Shown: one piece after another, positions 8,370 to 15,498 of the stretch
Layout: each line of letters starts with the position of its first letter
Position numbering within the stretch: the stretch's first letter is position 1
Source of the DNA: Bisgaardia hudsonensis
GTDB taxonomy: Bacteria > Pseudomonadota > Gammaproteobacteria > Enterobacterales > Pasteurellaceae
NCBI RefSeq assembly: GCF_004345785.1
Contig: NZ_SLXI01000003.1
Coordinates: forward strand, 1 to 64,000
Length of the DNA stretch: 64,000 nt
Direction of reading: 5' to 3'
The notes under the pieces: generated by a model
What the model was told of the DNA's origin: nothing
Database searches by the model: none
What the model saw: the letters and a program-made list of their open reading frames with translations, nothing else
Program-made: the position numbers and the translations under genes

Positions 8370-9654
8370 AATCGAAGAATTATTAAAAAATGAAAAAGTG
8401 GAATGGAAGAAATTGGAAAGCCTGTTGGATTATCAACAACCTACAAAATATATTGTTAAAAATACGAATTATAATAACAAATACAATATACCAGTTTTAA
8501 CTGCGGGACAAACATTTATCTTAGGATTTACGAATGAAGAAGAAGGAATATATCAGGCTAATAAAAGCAATCCTGTGATCATATTTGATGATTTTACAGC
8601 TAGTAATCATTGGGTTGATTTTAATTTTAAAGTAAAATCATCAGCAATGAAAATATTAACAGCTAAAGAAAATGTAACTCTTAGATATTGTTACCACTAT
8701 ATACAAACCATTAATATTGATACGACTGAACATAAAAGACTTTGGATCTCTAAATATTCAAAAATAGAAATCCCAATCCCTTCTCTTAAAACCCAAGAGA
8801 AAATTGTAAATATTCTTGACAGTTTCACAAATTATGTTACTGAATTACAGTCTGAATTACAGTCTGAATTACAGTCTAGAAATAAACAATATACTTATTA
8901 TCGAGATATGTTGTTAGGTGAAGATTATTTAAATAAAATTACAAAAGAAATCTATAATATAGAAAATATTGAATGGAATAAAATAAGTGATATTTGCTTA
9001 AGACAAAGGGGAATTAATATAACAGCAAATAAAATGAAAGAAATTCATAACATAAATGCTCCAATTAGATTATTTGCTGGTGGAAATACTACTGCGAACG
9101 TGAATTATAACGATATAGAAGATAGAAAATATATAATTGATAAACCAAGTATTATTGTAAAATCTCGTGGTAACATTAACTTTGAATTTTATGATAAATT
9201 ATTTAGCCATAAAAATGAAATGTGGTCTTATTCTTCTATTGATAAGAATAAATTAAATATAAAATTTTTGTTTTATTACTTAGAAAGTAATATTCAATAT
9301 TTTTTAAATAATGCAACGTCAGGTAAACTACCGCAAATATCAACAGGAATTACTGATAACTATAAAGTTCCAATACCTAATATTTTAGTTCAAAACAAAA
9401 TCGTAGAAATTTTAGATAAATTTCAACAACTGCTGGAAGATACTCAAGGTCTGTTACCACAAGAAATCGAACAACGACAAAAACAGTATGAATATTATCG
9501 AGAAAAATTATTGACATTTGATAATATAGCTGACAACGCAACGCAACGCAACGCAACGCAACGCAACGCAACGCAACGCAACGCAACGCAACGCAACGCA
9601 ACGCAACGCAACGCAACGCAACGCAACGCAACCAAAATGATAGCGACTTCTTAG
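8362..9654 (+). CDS. hsdS: Type I restriction specificity subunit with a phase-variable 3' end
   Basis: The specificity subunit determines the DNA target of HsdM/HsdR. The start is the ATG at 8362, overlapping the rhuM stop as ATGACTAA, with AGGCGG upstream. As read, it has 430 residues. Target-recognition segment 1 starts at VEWKKLE and ends near IPIPSLKTQEKIV. A conserved spacer with (S/T)ELQ x3 follows. Segment 2 starts at IEWNKIS and ends at QNKIVEILDKF. A conserved helix (EIEQRQKQYEYYREKLL) comes next, then a low-complexity NATQR tail encoded by 19 AACGC repeats, and a stop at 9652-9654. Losing one pentamer or gaining two would fuse it to the next frame as a 642- or 647-residue protein. 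Confidence 0.9.
   Translation: MTKIEELLKNEKVEWKKLESLLDYQQPTKYIVKNTNYNNKYNIPVLTAGQTFILGFTNEEEGIYQANKSNPVIIFDDFTASNHWVDFNFKVKSSAMKILTAKENVTLRYCYHYIQTINIDTTEHKRLWISKYSKIEIPIPSLKTQEKIVNILDSFTNYVTELQSELQSELQSRNKQYTYYRDMLLGEDYLNKITKEIYNIENIEWNKISDICLRQRGINITANKMKEIHNINAPIRLFAGGNTTANVNYNDIEDRKYIIDKPSIIVKSRGNINFEFYDKLFSHKNEMWSYSSIDKNKLNIKFLFYYLESNIQYFLNNATSGKLPQISTGITDNYKVPIPNILVQNKIVEILDKFQQLLEDTQGLLPQEIEQRQKQYEYYREKLLTFDNIADNATQRNATQRNATQRNATQRNATQRNATQRNATKMIATS
8839..8874 (+). repeat. 12-bp repeat x3 in the hsdS spacer, encoding (S/T)ELQ
   Basis: Three tandem 12-bp units based on CTGAATTACAGT encode TELQ SELQ SELQ at the junction between recognition segments 1 and 2. The position and the four-residue period match the TAEL repeat of EcoR124I and EcoDXXI. 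In those systems two versus three copies change the spacer length of the bipartite recognition site. The same consequence here is inference. Confidence 0.85.
9461..9510 (+). repeat. hsdS conserved-region direct repeat, copy 1
   Basis: This 50-bp segment encodes EIEQRQKQYEYYREKLL. It matches 10228-10277 at 47 of 50 positions. The two copies are direct repeats 767 bp apart and flank the pentamer tract and recognition segment 3. Each is translated in its own gene's frame, so recombination between them would keep an open frame. Confidence 0.9.
9535..9632 (+). repeat. Pentanucleotide tract (AACGC)19 in hsdS
   Basis: Nineteen uninterrupted AACGC units (9535-9629) are followed by a partial unit (AAC). 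Because five and three are coprime, every forward frame through the tract reads a rotation of Asn-Ala-Thr-Gln-Arg and stays open. The copy number therefore sets the downstream frame. The present count leads to TAG at 9652. One unit fewer (18) or two more (21) enters the frame of the downstream recognition segment. One more (20) reaches TGA at 9638. This is the classic architecture of slipped-strand phase variation. Confidence 0.97.
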
Positions 9655-9702
9655 CATTATTAAAAGAAGTTTGTGAAATTGTTGGTGTTGAATTATATGA
9701 AA

Positions 9703-9711
9703 AAGTGCGGT
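9703..9711 (+). repeat. DNA uptake sequence inside the hsdS junction
   Basis: An exact AAGTGCGGT lies between the pentamer tract and recognition segment 3 and overlaps the GTG candidate start. It may favour uptake and exchange of hsdS alleles by transformation; that consequence is inference. Confidence 0.85.
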
Positions 9712-10295
9712 GGAAAAAGTTAGAGGAAATATTTGAATTAAGAAATGGGTATACTCCTTCAAAATCAAAGAGTGAATTTTGGGAAAATGGAAATATTCCA
9801 TGGTTCAAAATGGAAGATATAAGAAAAAATGGAAATATACTGAATAATTCGCTACAAAAAGTATCTAATAAAGCTATAAAAAATGGGAATTTATTTGAAG
9901 AAAATTCTATCATTATTTCCACGTCTGCTACAATCGGAGAACATGCATTGATTACGGTGCCTTATTTAGCTAATCAGAGATTTACAAACTTGAGAGTAAA
10001 AGAAGAGTTTAAAAATAAAATAGATATTAAATTTATCTATTATTATTGCTATCTACTTGATGAATGGTGCAAAAATAATACAACTAAATCTAATTTTTCA
10101 TCTGTTGATATGAAGGGTTTTAGAGCTTTTACAATACCACTACCCCCTTTATCTGTTCAAGAATATATCGTATCGATTCTTGATAAATTTGATACATTAG
10201 TGAACGATCTTAATACAGGATTACCAAAAGAAATCGAACAACGACAAAAACAATATGAATATTATCGTGAAAAACTATTAAATTTTTCGAAATAG
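9705..10295 (+). CDS. HsdS third target-recognition segment, out of frame with hsdS in this copy-number state
   Basis: The open frame actually begins right after the pentamer tract (9630: NQNDSDFLALLKEV...) and runs to 10295. The first plausible start in it is GTG at 9705 within an uptake sequence, giving 196 residues. It has a recognition-segment start (VRWKKLEEIFELRNGYTPSKS), an end (IPLPPLSVQEYIVSILDKF) and the conserved helix EIEQRQKQYEYYREKLL. It could be a half-subunit HsdS translated on its own, or only be expressed when fused to the upstream gene by repeat slippage. No good ribosome binding site for independent translation is visible. Confidence 0.8.
   Translation: MRWKKLEEIFELRNGYTPSKSKSEFWENGNIPWFKMEDIRKNGNILNNSLQKVSNKAIKNGNLFEENSIIISTSATIGEHALITVPYLANQRFTNLRVKEEFKNKIDIKFIYYYCYLLDEWCKNNTTKSNFSSVDMKGFRAFTIPLPPLSVQEYIVSILDKFDTLVNDLNTGLPKEIEQRQKQYEYYREKLLNFSK
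10228..10277 (+). repeat. hsdS conserved-region direct repeat, copy 2
   Basis: The partner of 9461-9510, with three mismatches in 50 bp. It encodes the C-terminal conserved helix of the third recognition segment, just before the stop at 10293-10295. Confidence 0.9.
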
Positions 10296-10320
10296 CGTTT
10301 AAATAAAAAAGGTGAATGAG

Positions 10321-13300
10321 ATGTCAGAACAAAAGGCAAACTATAACACATCAACCATTGCAGAAATGACAAATGGAATTATCTTAGCCTGTTATGAGAA
10401 ATTACCCTGTGTGCAAGAAAGCCATCAAACAGAAAAAGAGTTAGAACATCATCTTATTCAAAACCTCATCTCTCAAGGTTATACATTATTTTCTGCATCT
10501 TCCGCTGATGAGCTTTATCAAAATCTGAAAACACAGATTGAACGTTTAAATCAAGTAACCTTCACCAATGAAGAATGGCAACGTTTTTTAATGGAATATC
10601 TTGATACACCTAATGACGGAATGATCGAAAAAACGAGAAAAATACAGGAAAACCATATTTATGATTTTATCTTTGATGATGGTCATTTAAAAAATATTAA
10701 AATTATTGATAAAGACGATATTCATAATAATAGGCTACAAGTTACTCATCAAGTATCACAAAAAGGTGTACATAATAACCGCTATGATGTAACAATTTTG
10801 GTAAATGGTCTTCCCCTTGTTCACATTGAACTGAAAAAGCGTGGTGTTAGTCTTCGAGAAGCTTTTAATCAAATTCACCGCTATAAAAAAGAAAGTTTTA
10901 ATACTGAACATTCTCTCTATAAATATACACAAATTTTTGTCATTTCTAATGGCACGCAAACTCGCTATTTTGCCAATACCACGTTACAAAGTAAAAATAA
11001 CTATGAATTTACTTGTGAATGGGCTGATGCTAAAAATCGAGTAATTGCAGATTTAGAAGATTTTACAAAAACATTTTTTGAACGCCGTACAGTGCTTGAA
11101 GTATTAACTAAATATTGCATCTTTGATACGAATAACACGTTGCTGATTATGCGACCTTATCAAATTGCAGCAACAGAACGAATTTTGTGGAAAATCAAAT
11201 CAAGCTATGAGAATAAAAAAGCAGGAAAAACGGAAGCTGGGGGATTTATTTGGCATACCACGGGTTCAGGAAAAACCTTAACATCGTTCAAAACTGCAAG
11301 ACTTTCCACCGCACTTGATTGCATTGATAAAGTATTCTTTGTTGTAGATAGAAAAGATCTTGATTATCAAACAATGAAAGAATATCAACGTTTTCAAAAA
11401 GATAGCGTCAATGGCAGTAAAAACACCAAAGAGTTAAAACTCGCTATTGAGAAAGAAGATAATAAAATAGTAGTAACTACTATTCAAAAACTCAATGAGT
11501 TTGTTAAGAAAAACCCTAAACACGATATTTATAATAAACATTGTGTACTTATTTATGATGAATGTCATCGTTCACAATTTGGTGAAGCACAAAAAAATAT
11601 CAAAAAATCTTTTAAATATTATTATCAATTTGGTTTTACAGGAACACCTATTTTTCCAGAAAACTCACTAGGTGGGGAAACTACATCAGCTATTTTTGGT
11701 GCACAATTACATAGTTATGTGATAACCGATGCTATTCGTGATGGTAAAGTTTTAAAATTTAAAGTGGATTATAATAATGTTGTTTCCGAGTTTAAATCAG
11801 CTGAAATTGAAACTGATGAAAAGGTGTTGAAACAACTTGAACGAAAAATGCTACTCCACCCTGATAGAATTACCAAAATTACCGAGCATATTTTAAATGT
11901 ATTTAATACAAAGACACATCGTAATGAATATTATGATATAAAACACCGCCGTTTAAATGGATTTAATGCAATGTTTGCGGTACAAAGTGTTGAAGCAGCA
12001 AAATTATATTATGATGAATTTCAAAAACAACAAGCTAACTTCCCCGAAGAAAAAAGGTTAAAAGTTGCAACAATATATAGTTTTTCAGCAAATGAAGAAC
12101 AATTTGCAGTAGGAGAAATCCCAGAAGAAGATTTTGAGCCTACCGCTTTAGAAAGCACCGCAAAAGAATTTTTAGATAAGGTAATTATAGATTATAACGG
12201 TTATTTTAAAACAAATTTTTCTACAAATGGTTATGAATTTCAAAATTACTACAAAGACTTATCTTTAAGAGTAAAAAATAAGGAAGTCGATCTTTTAATT
12301 ATTGTGGGAATGTTTTTAACTGGCTTTGATGCACCGACTTTAAATACATTATTTGTAGATAAGCACTTAAAATATCACGGTTTAATTCAGGCGTTTTCAA
12401 GAACAAATCGTATTTTAAATAAAGTAAAAACATTTGGAAATATTGTTTGTTTCCGAGATTTAGAAAAAGCGACACAAGAGGCGATTAAAACCTTTGGAGA
12501 TGAAAACAGTGTCAATGTTATTTTAGAAAAAAGTTACGATGAATACATAAATGGCTTTAAAGATGAAGTATCTGGTGATCTCATAAAAGGGTATAAAGAA
12601 ATCTGTACTGAAATTCTTGAGAAGTTCCCTGATCCAACCGAAATTTACCTTGAAAGTGATAAGAAAGAATTTGTAAAACTATTCGGTGAACTCCTTAAAT
12701 CTGAAAATATTTTAAGAAATTATGATGAATTTGAAACTTTCGATAGTGGTATATCAGATAGACAAATGCAAAATATGAAAAGTGTTTACGTTGATATAAG
12801 GGAAGAAATCATCAACGCTAAACATAATGAGGAAAGCGAGAAAATACAGATCGATTTTTCTGATATTGAATTTCAAATTGATTTATTAAAAACCGATGAA
12901 ATCAATCTTGATTATATTTTAAAATTAATTTTAGAAAAATCGAAAGAAAGTAATGATACAGAGGCTTTAAATACTGAAATTCGCCGAGTTATCCGTTCAA
13001 GTCTGGGTACGAGAGCAAAAGAAGAATTAATTATTGAATTTATTAATACAACAAATTTATCAGAATTAAAAAATACTACTGATATTCTTGATACTTTTTA
13101 TACCTATGCTAAGCAAGAAAAAACACTCAAAATTAATCAACTAATTGATGATGAAAACTTAAAATCCGAAGCTAAAAGATTTATAGAAAAATCAATACAT
13201 AAAGGCTATGTAGAATATTCTGGTGCTGAACTTGATAGCATACTCCCACCGACTTCCAGACGACAAGGTGCAAGAGAAGCCAAAAAATTAACAGTATTAG

Positions 13301-13341
13301 AAAAAATGAAAAAGCTAGTTGATATATTTATCGGAATTTAG
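10321..13341 (+). CDS. hsdR: Type I restriction endonuclease / DNA translocase subunit
   Basis: The motor and nuclease subunit cuts unmodified foreign DNA. The start is the ATG at 10321, with AAGGTG about 7 bp upstream (a GTG three codons earlier has worse spacing), giving 1006 residues. The N-terminal PD-(D/E)XK nuclease region includes LVHIELKKRG (about residue 170). Walker A is HTTGSGKTLTS (about 312-322) and Walker B is YDECHRSQFG (about 412). The second helicase lobe has GMFLTGFDAPTLNTLFVDK. A long helical C-terminus binds the methylase core. The gene starts 25 bp after hsdS' and is the last of the operon. One uptake sequence lies at 11308-11316. Confidence 0.96.
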   Translation: MSEQKANYNTSTIAEMTNGIILACYEKLPCVQESHQTEKELEHHLIQNLISQGYTLFSASSADELYQNLKTQIERLNQVTFTNEEWQRFLMEYLDTPNDGMIEKTRKIQENHIYDFIFDDGHLKNIKIIDKDDIHNNRLQVTHQVSQKGVHNNRYDVTILVNGLPLVHIELKKRGVSLREAFNQIHRYKKESFNTEHSLYKYTQIFVISNGTQTRYFANTTLQSKNNYEFTCEWADAKNRVIADLEDFTKTFFERRTVLEVLTKYCIFDTNNTLLIMRPYQIAATERILWKIKSSYENKKAGKTEAGGFIWHTTGSGKTLTSFKTARLSTALDCIDKVFFVVDRKDLDYQTMKEYQRFQKDSVNGSKNTKELKLAIEKEDNKIVVTTIQKLNEFVKKNPKHDIYNKHCVLIYDECHRSQFGEAQKNIKKSFKYYYQFGFTGTPIFPENSLGGETTSAIFGAQLHSYVITDAIRDGKVLKFKVDYNNVVSEFKSAEIETDEKVLKQLERKMLLHPDRITKITEHILNVFNTKTHRNEYYDIKHRRLNGFNAMFAVQSVEAAKLYYDEFQKQQANFPEEKRLKVATIYSFSANEEQFAVGEIPEEDFEPTALESTAKEFLDKVIIDYNGYFKTNFSTNGYEFQNYYKDLSLRVKNKEVDLLIIVGMFLTGFDAPTLNTLFVDKHLKYHGLIQAFSRTNRILNKVKTFGNIVCFRDLEKATQEAIKTFGDENSVNVILEKSYDEYINGFKDEVSGDLIKGYKEICTEILEKFPDPTEIYLESDKKEFVKLFGELLKSENILRNYDEFETFDSGISDRQMQNMKSVYVDIREEIINAKHNEESEKIQIDFSDIEFQIDLLKTDEINLDYILKLILEKSKESNDTEALNTEIRRVIRSSLGTRAKEELIIEFINTTNLSELKNTTDILDTFYTYAKQEKTLKINQLIDDENLKSEAKRFIEKSIHKGYVEYSGAELDSILPPTSRRQGAREAKKLTVLEKMKKLVDIFIGI

Positions 13342-13354
13342 TTTTAGAATAAAA

Positions 13355-13392
13355 AAATACACACCAATTTTCCCATTTTTTGGTGTGTATTT
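13355..13392. terminator. Bidirectional terminator between hsdR and fic
   Basis: The perfect 13-bp stem AAATACACACCAA / TTGGTGTGTATTT has a 12-nt loop, with A-rich and T-rich arms on both sides. It serves the converging hsdR and fic transcripts. It forms the core of a 48-bp sequence found again upstream of fic. Confidence 0.85.
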
Positions 13393-13407
13393 TTATAATA
13401 GATACTA
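13360..13407 (+). repeat. 48-bp direct repeat flanking fic, copy A
   Basis: Identical over 48 bp to 14644-14691. It includes most of the terminator hairpin and the tail TTTTATAATAGATACTA. The two copies lie 1284 bp apart and enclose the whole fic gene. Confidence 0.93.
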
Positions 13408-13458
13408 GATTTCATTATTTTTTATGATATTTAATACCACTTATTTATTTTAATAAAA

Positions 13459-14532
13459 TTATTTAGCTAATAATGCAAACAATTCAGTGTTAACATAAAA
13501 TGTTTCACGACCAAGTTTAATACGGCGAACAATAGTTAATTGTTCTAATTCGGTTAGTCGGCGAAGTGCGGTATTACGATGTATATCACAATCTTTCGCC
13601 ACAAAATCTACTTTTGTATAGGGATATTTATACAAATTATTTAATAATTCATGACTATACAATTTAGGAGCTTTTTCTTTCAGAAGTTGTTTATGTTTAC
13701 CCATCAATCGTTTGATTTCAAGTACTAATAGAATCGTTTCTTTTGCGGTTTGTTCTATACCTGTTAACATAAATACAAGCCAATCTTCCCAATTTTTAGT
13801 ATCTCTAACGTCTTGTAATAAACGATAATAATCTGCCTTATTGCGATTAATATAACGAGATAAATATAAAATGGGGGTGTCTAACAATCCTTGTTGAATC
13901 AAATAAAGAATATTAATGATACGCCCAGTTCTCCCATTACCATCATAAAATGGATGAATACTTTCAAATTGATGATGAATAAGTGCCATTTTAACCAATG
14001 GATCATAATCTATTTCATCAGAATCATTAATAAAACGAGTAAGAAGAGACATATGGTATTCTATTTCCATAATATTTTGCGGTGGCGTATAGACATTTTT
14101 TCCCGTTCTTTGATTGATTAATTTTGTACCTGATTGGCAACGAAATCCCGCATTATTATTTTCTAAAATTTCTTGAATTGTTTTAATGGTTGTCAATGTA
14201 ATTAATTGATATTTTTTAATTTCATCAAAAGCATAATGCATAGCATGGGCATAGCGATGTACTTCTTTTGCAGCTAATGAACTAAATTGTTGTGTTTCAT
14301 AATTGCTACTATACATATCATCTTGAGTAGTAATAATATTTTCAATTTCGGAACTATCTTTTGCCTCTTGTAAGGGTAGTGTTCCCAATAAAATACCTTG
14401 ATTTGGCATAGTATTCACAATCCCTTTTAACTCACCTAATGCCTGATGAGCTTGATTACAAGCTTTGAAAACCCGTTTCGTTTCAATTTCAGATAAATTA
14501 AATAAATCAGGGAGTTGATATTGGATATTCAT
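13459..14532 (-). CDS. fic: Fic-domain protein adenylyltransferase (class II, self-inhibited)
   Basis: This 357-residue protein is predicted to transfer AMP from ATP to a hydroxyl side chain of a target protein, or to remove it. The core motif HPFYDGNGRTGR (193-204) has every catalytic residue. An N-terminal inhibitory helix motif SSEIEN (60-65) fits the (S/T)xxxE(G/N) pattern of class II Fic proteins. The C-terminus (about 285-355) resembles a winged helix, as in Shewanella SoFic. No separate antitoxin gene is adjacent, as expected if inhibition is internal. It lies convergent to hsdR at the edge of the defence island and is bracketed by 48-bp direct repeats. Confidence 0.92.
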   Translation of the reverse strand: MNIQYQLPDLFNLSEIETKRVFKACNQAHQALGELKGIVNTMPNQGILLGTLPLQEAKDSSEIENIITTQDDMYSSNYETQQFSSLAAKEVHRYAHAMHYAFDEIKKYQLITLTTIKTIQEILENNNAGFRCQSGTKLINQRTGKNVYTPPQNIMEIEYHMSLLTRFINDSDEIDYDPLVKMALIHHQFESIHPFYDGNGRTGRIINILYLIQQGLLDTPILYLSRYINRNKADYYRLLQDVRDTKNWEDWLVFMLTGIEQTAKETILLVLEIKRLMGKHKQLLKEKAPKLYSHELLNNLYKYPYTKVDFVAKDCDIHRNTALRRLTELEQLTIVRRIKLGRETFYVNTELFALLAK

Positions 14533-14595
14533 AATGTTCCTTATAAATATATTCTTTGATAGGAAATGACAAATTTTATATTTTCAATATATATC

Positions 14596-14632
14596 AAAAA
14601 TACACACCAATTTTCCCATTTTTTGATGTATA
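14596..14632 (+). repeat. Degenerate copy B of the fic-flanking repeat
   Basis: It shares AATACACACCAATTTTCCCA and the following T run with copies A and C, but the right arm reads GATGTATAT instead of GGTGTGTAT, weakening the hairpin. It stands 12 bp before copy C, making a partial tandem duplication on this side of fic. Confidence 0.8.
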
Positions 14633-14643
14633 TGACAATAATG

Positions 14644-14691
14644 CACACCAATTTTCCCATTTTTTGGTGTGTATTTTTATAATAGATACTA
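14644..14691 (+). repeat. 48-bp direct repeat flanking fic, copy C (also a terminator for proV)
   Basis: Identical to copy A at 13360-13407. On the minus strand its hairpin (CACACCAA / TTGGTGTG, about 12-nt loop) lies downstream of the proV-like stop and would terminate that operon. In the ancestral state one copy may have separated hsdR and proV, being duplicated when fic was inserted. Confidence 0.9.
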
Positions 14692-14760
14692 AAATTTTAT
14701 ATTTTGGGTATCGATATTTAATGAATAAATTGCAAACTGCGGTCAAAATTCCTAAAGTTT

Positions 14761-15498
14761 TTACTCCGCCTTGCTCTTCATAAACTCCAATACATACGGG
14801 GTGGCTGGTGATGTAAGAAAATCATCAAAAGTACCAGTTTGGATCACTTTTCCTTGATCTAATAGCACAACATAATCACTTATTCGTTGTGCTTCATCAA
14901 GATCGTGGGTAACAAAAATGACGGTTTTTTGCCATTTTTTTTGTAGATCTAACAACAAGGTTTGTAAGCCAGTACGAGTAATTGGATCAAGGGCGGAGAA
15001 TGGTTCGTCCATTAGTAAAATGGGCGTTTCACAAGCAAATGCCCTTGCAATGCCAATTCGTTGTTTCATTCCGCCAGAAAGATCTTGGGGAAAGCTGTCA
15101 GCATTATCTTTTAAGCCAACTTCATTTAACCAATATAACGCTTTTTTGTACCGCTCTTTTGGTTCAACACCTTGAACTCGTAAACCATATTCAATATTTT
15201 TGATCACCGAAAGATGAGGTAATAAGCCGAAATGTTGAAATACCATACTGACACATTTACGACGAAATTGCTGTAATGCTTTGGTATTTAATTCCATTAG
15301 ATTTTGCCCATTTACCCAAACTTCCCCTGATGTCGGTTCAAGCAAACAATTAATATGTCTCAGTAATGTTGATTTTCCTGAGCCAGATAATCCCATAATA
15401 CAATTAATTTGGTTACTCGGTAAGTTCAAGGTAATATTATCCAGTGCACGTTTTTTACCATAAGCTTTTGTTACACCTTTAAATTCAATACTACTCAC
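14761..15498 (-). CDS. proV: Glycine betaine/proline-type ABC transporter ATP-binding protein
   Basis: ATPase of an osmoprotectant (quaternary amine) importer. The start chosen is the GTG at 15498, with GGAGGT ending 4 bp upstream, giving 245 residues beginning VSSIEFKGVTKAYGKK. An ATG at 15531 would lack this site. Walker A is GLSGSGKST, the signature is LSGGMKQRIGIARA, and Walker B is ILLMDEPFSALDP. The family's regulatory C-terminal CBS pair (present in the roughly 400-residue E. coli ProV) is absent. It overlaps the upstream permease gene by 8 bp. The exact substrate is not determined. Confidence 0.9.
   Translation of the reverse strand: MSSIEFKGVTKAYGKKRALDNITLNLPSNQINCIMGLSGSGKSTLLRHINCLLEPTSGEVWVNGQNLMELNTKALQQFRRKCVSMVFQHFGLLPHLSVIKNIEYGLRVQGVEPKERYKKALYWLNEVGLKDNADSFPQDLSGGMKQRIGIARAFACETPILLMDEPFSALDPITRTGLQTLLLDLQKKWQKTVIFVTHDLDEAQRISDYVVLLDQGKVIQTGTFDDFLTSPATPYVLEFMKSKAE

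Noticed and set aside
9377-9922. Minus-strand open frames through the pentamer tract (CVALR repeats)
   Set aside because: The complement of AACGC is open in all frames, so these are by-products of the repeat lying opposite the well-supported hsdS frames. They have no ribosome binding site.
13360-14691. CRISPR-like reading of the repeated CACACCAATTTTCCCA units
   Set aside because: There are only three copies, spaced 12 bp and about 1.2 kb apart, and each is a terminator hairpin. There is no regular spacer pattern and no cas gene.
14556-14783. 75-codon plus-strand frame between fic and the proV-like gene
   Set aside because: It runs through two copies of the terminator repeat, lacks a ribosome binding site and overlaps the proV-like 3' end.
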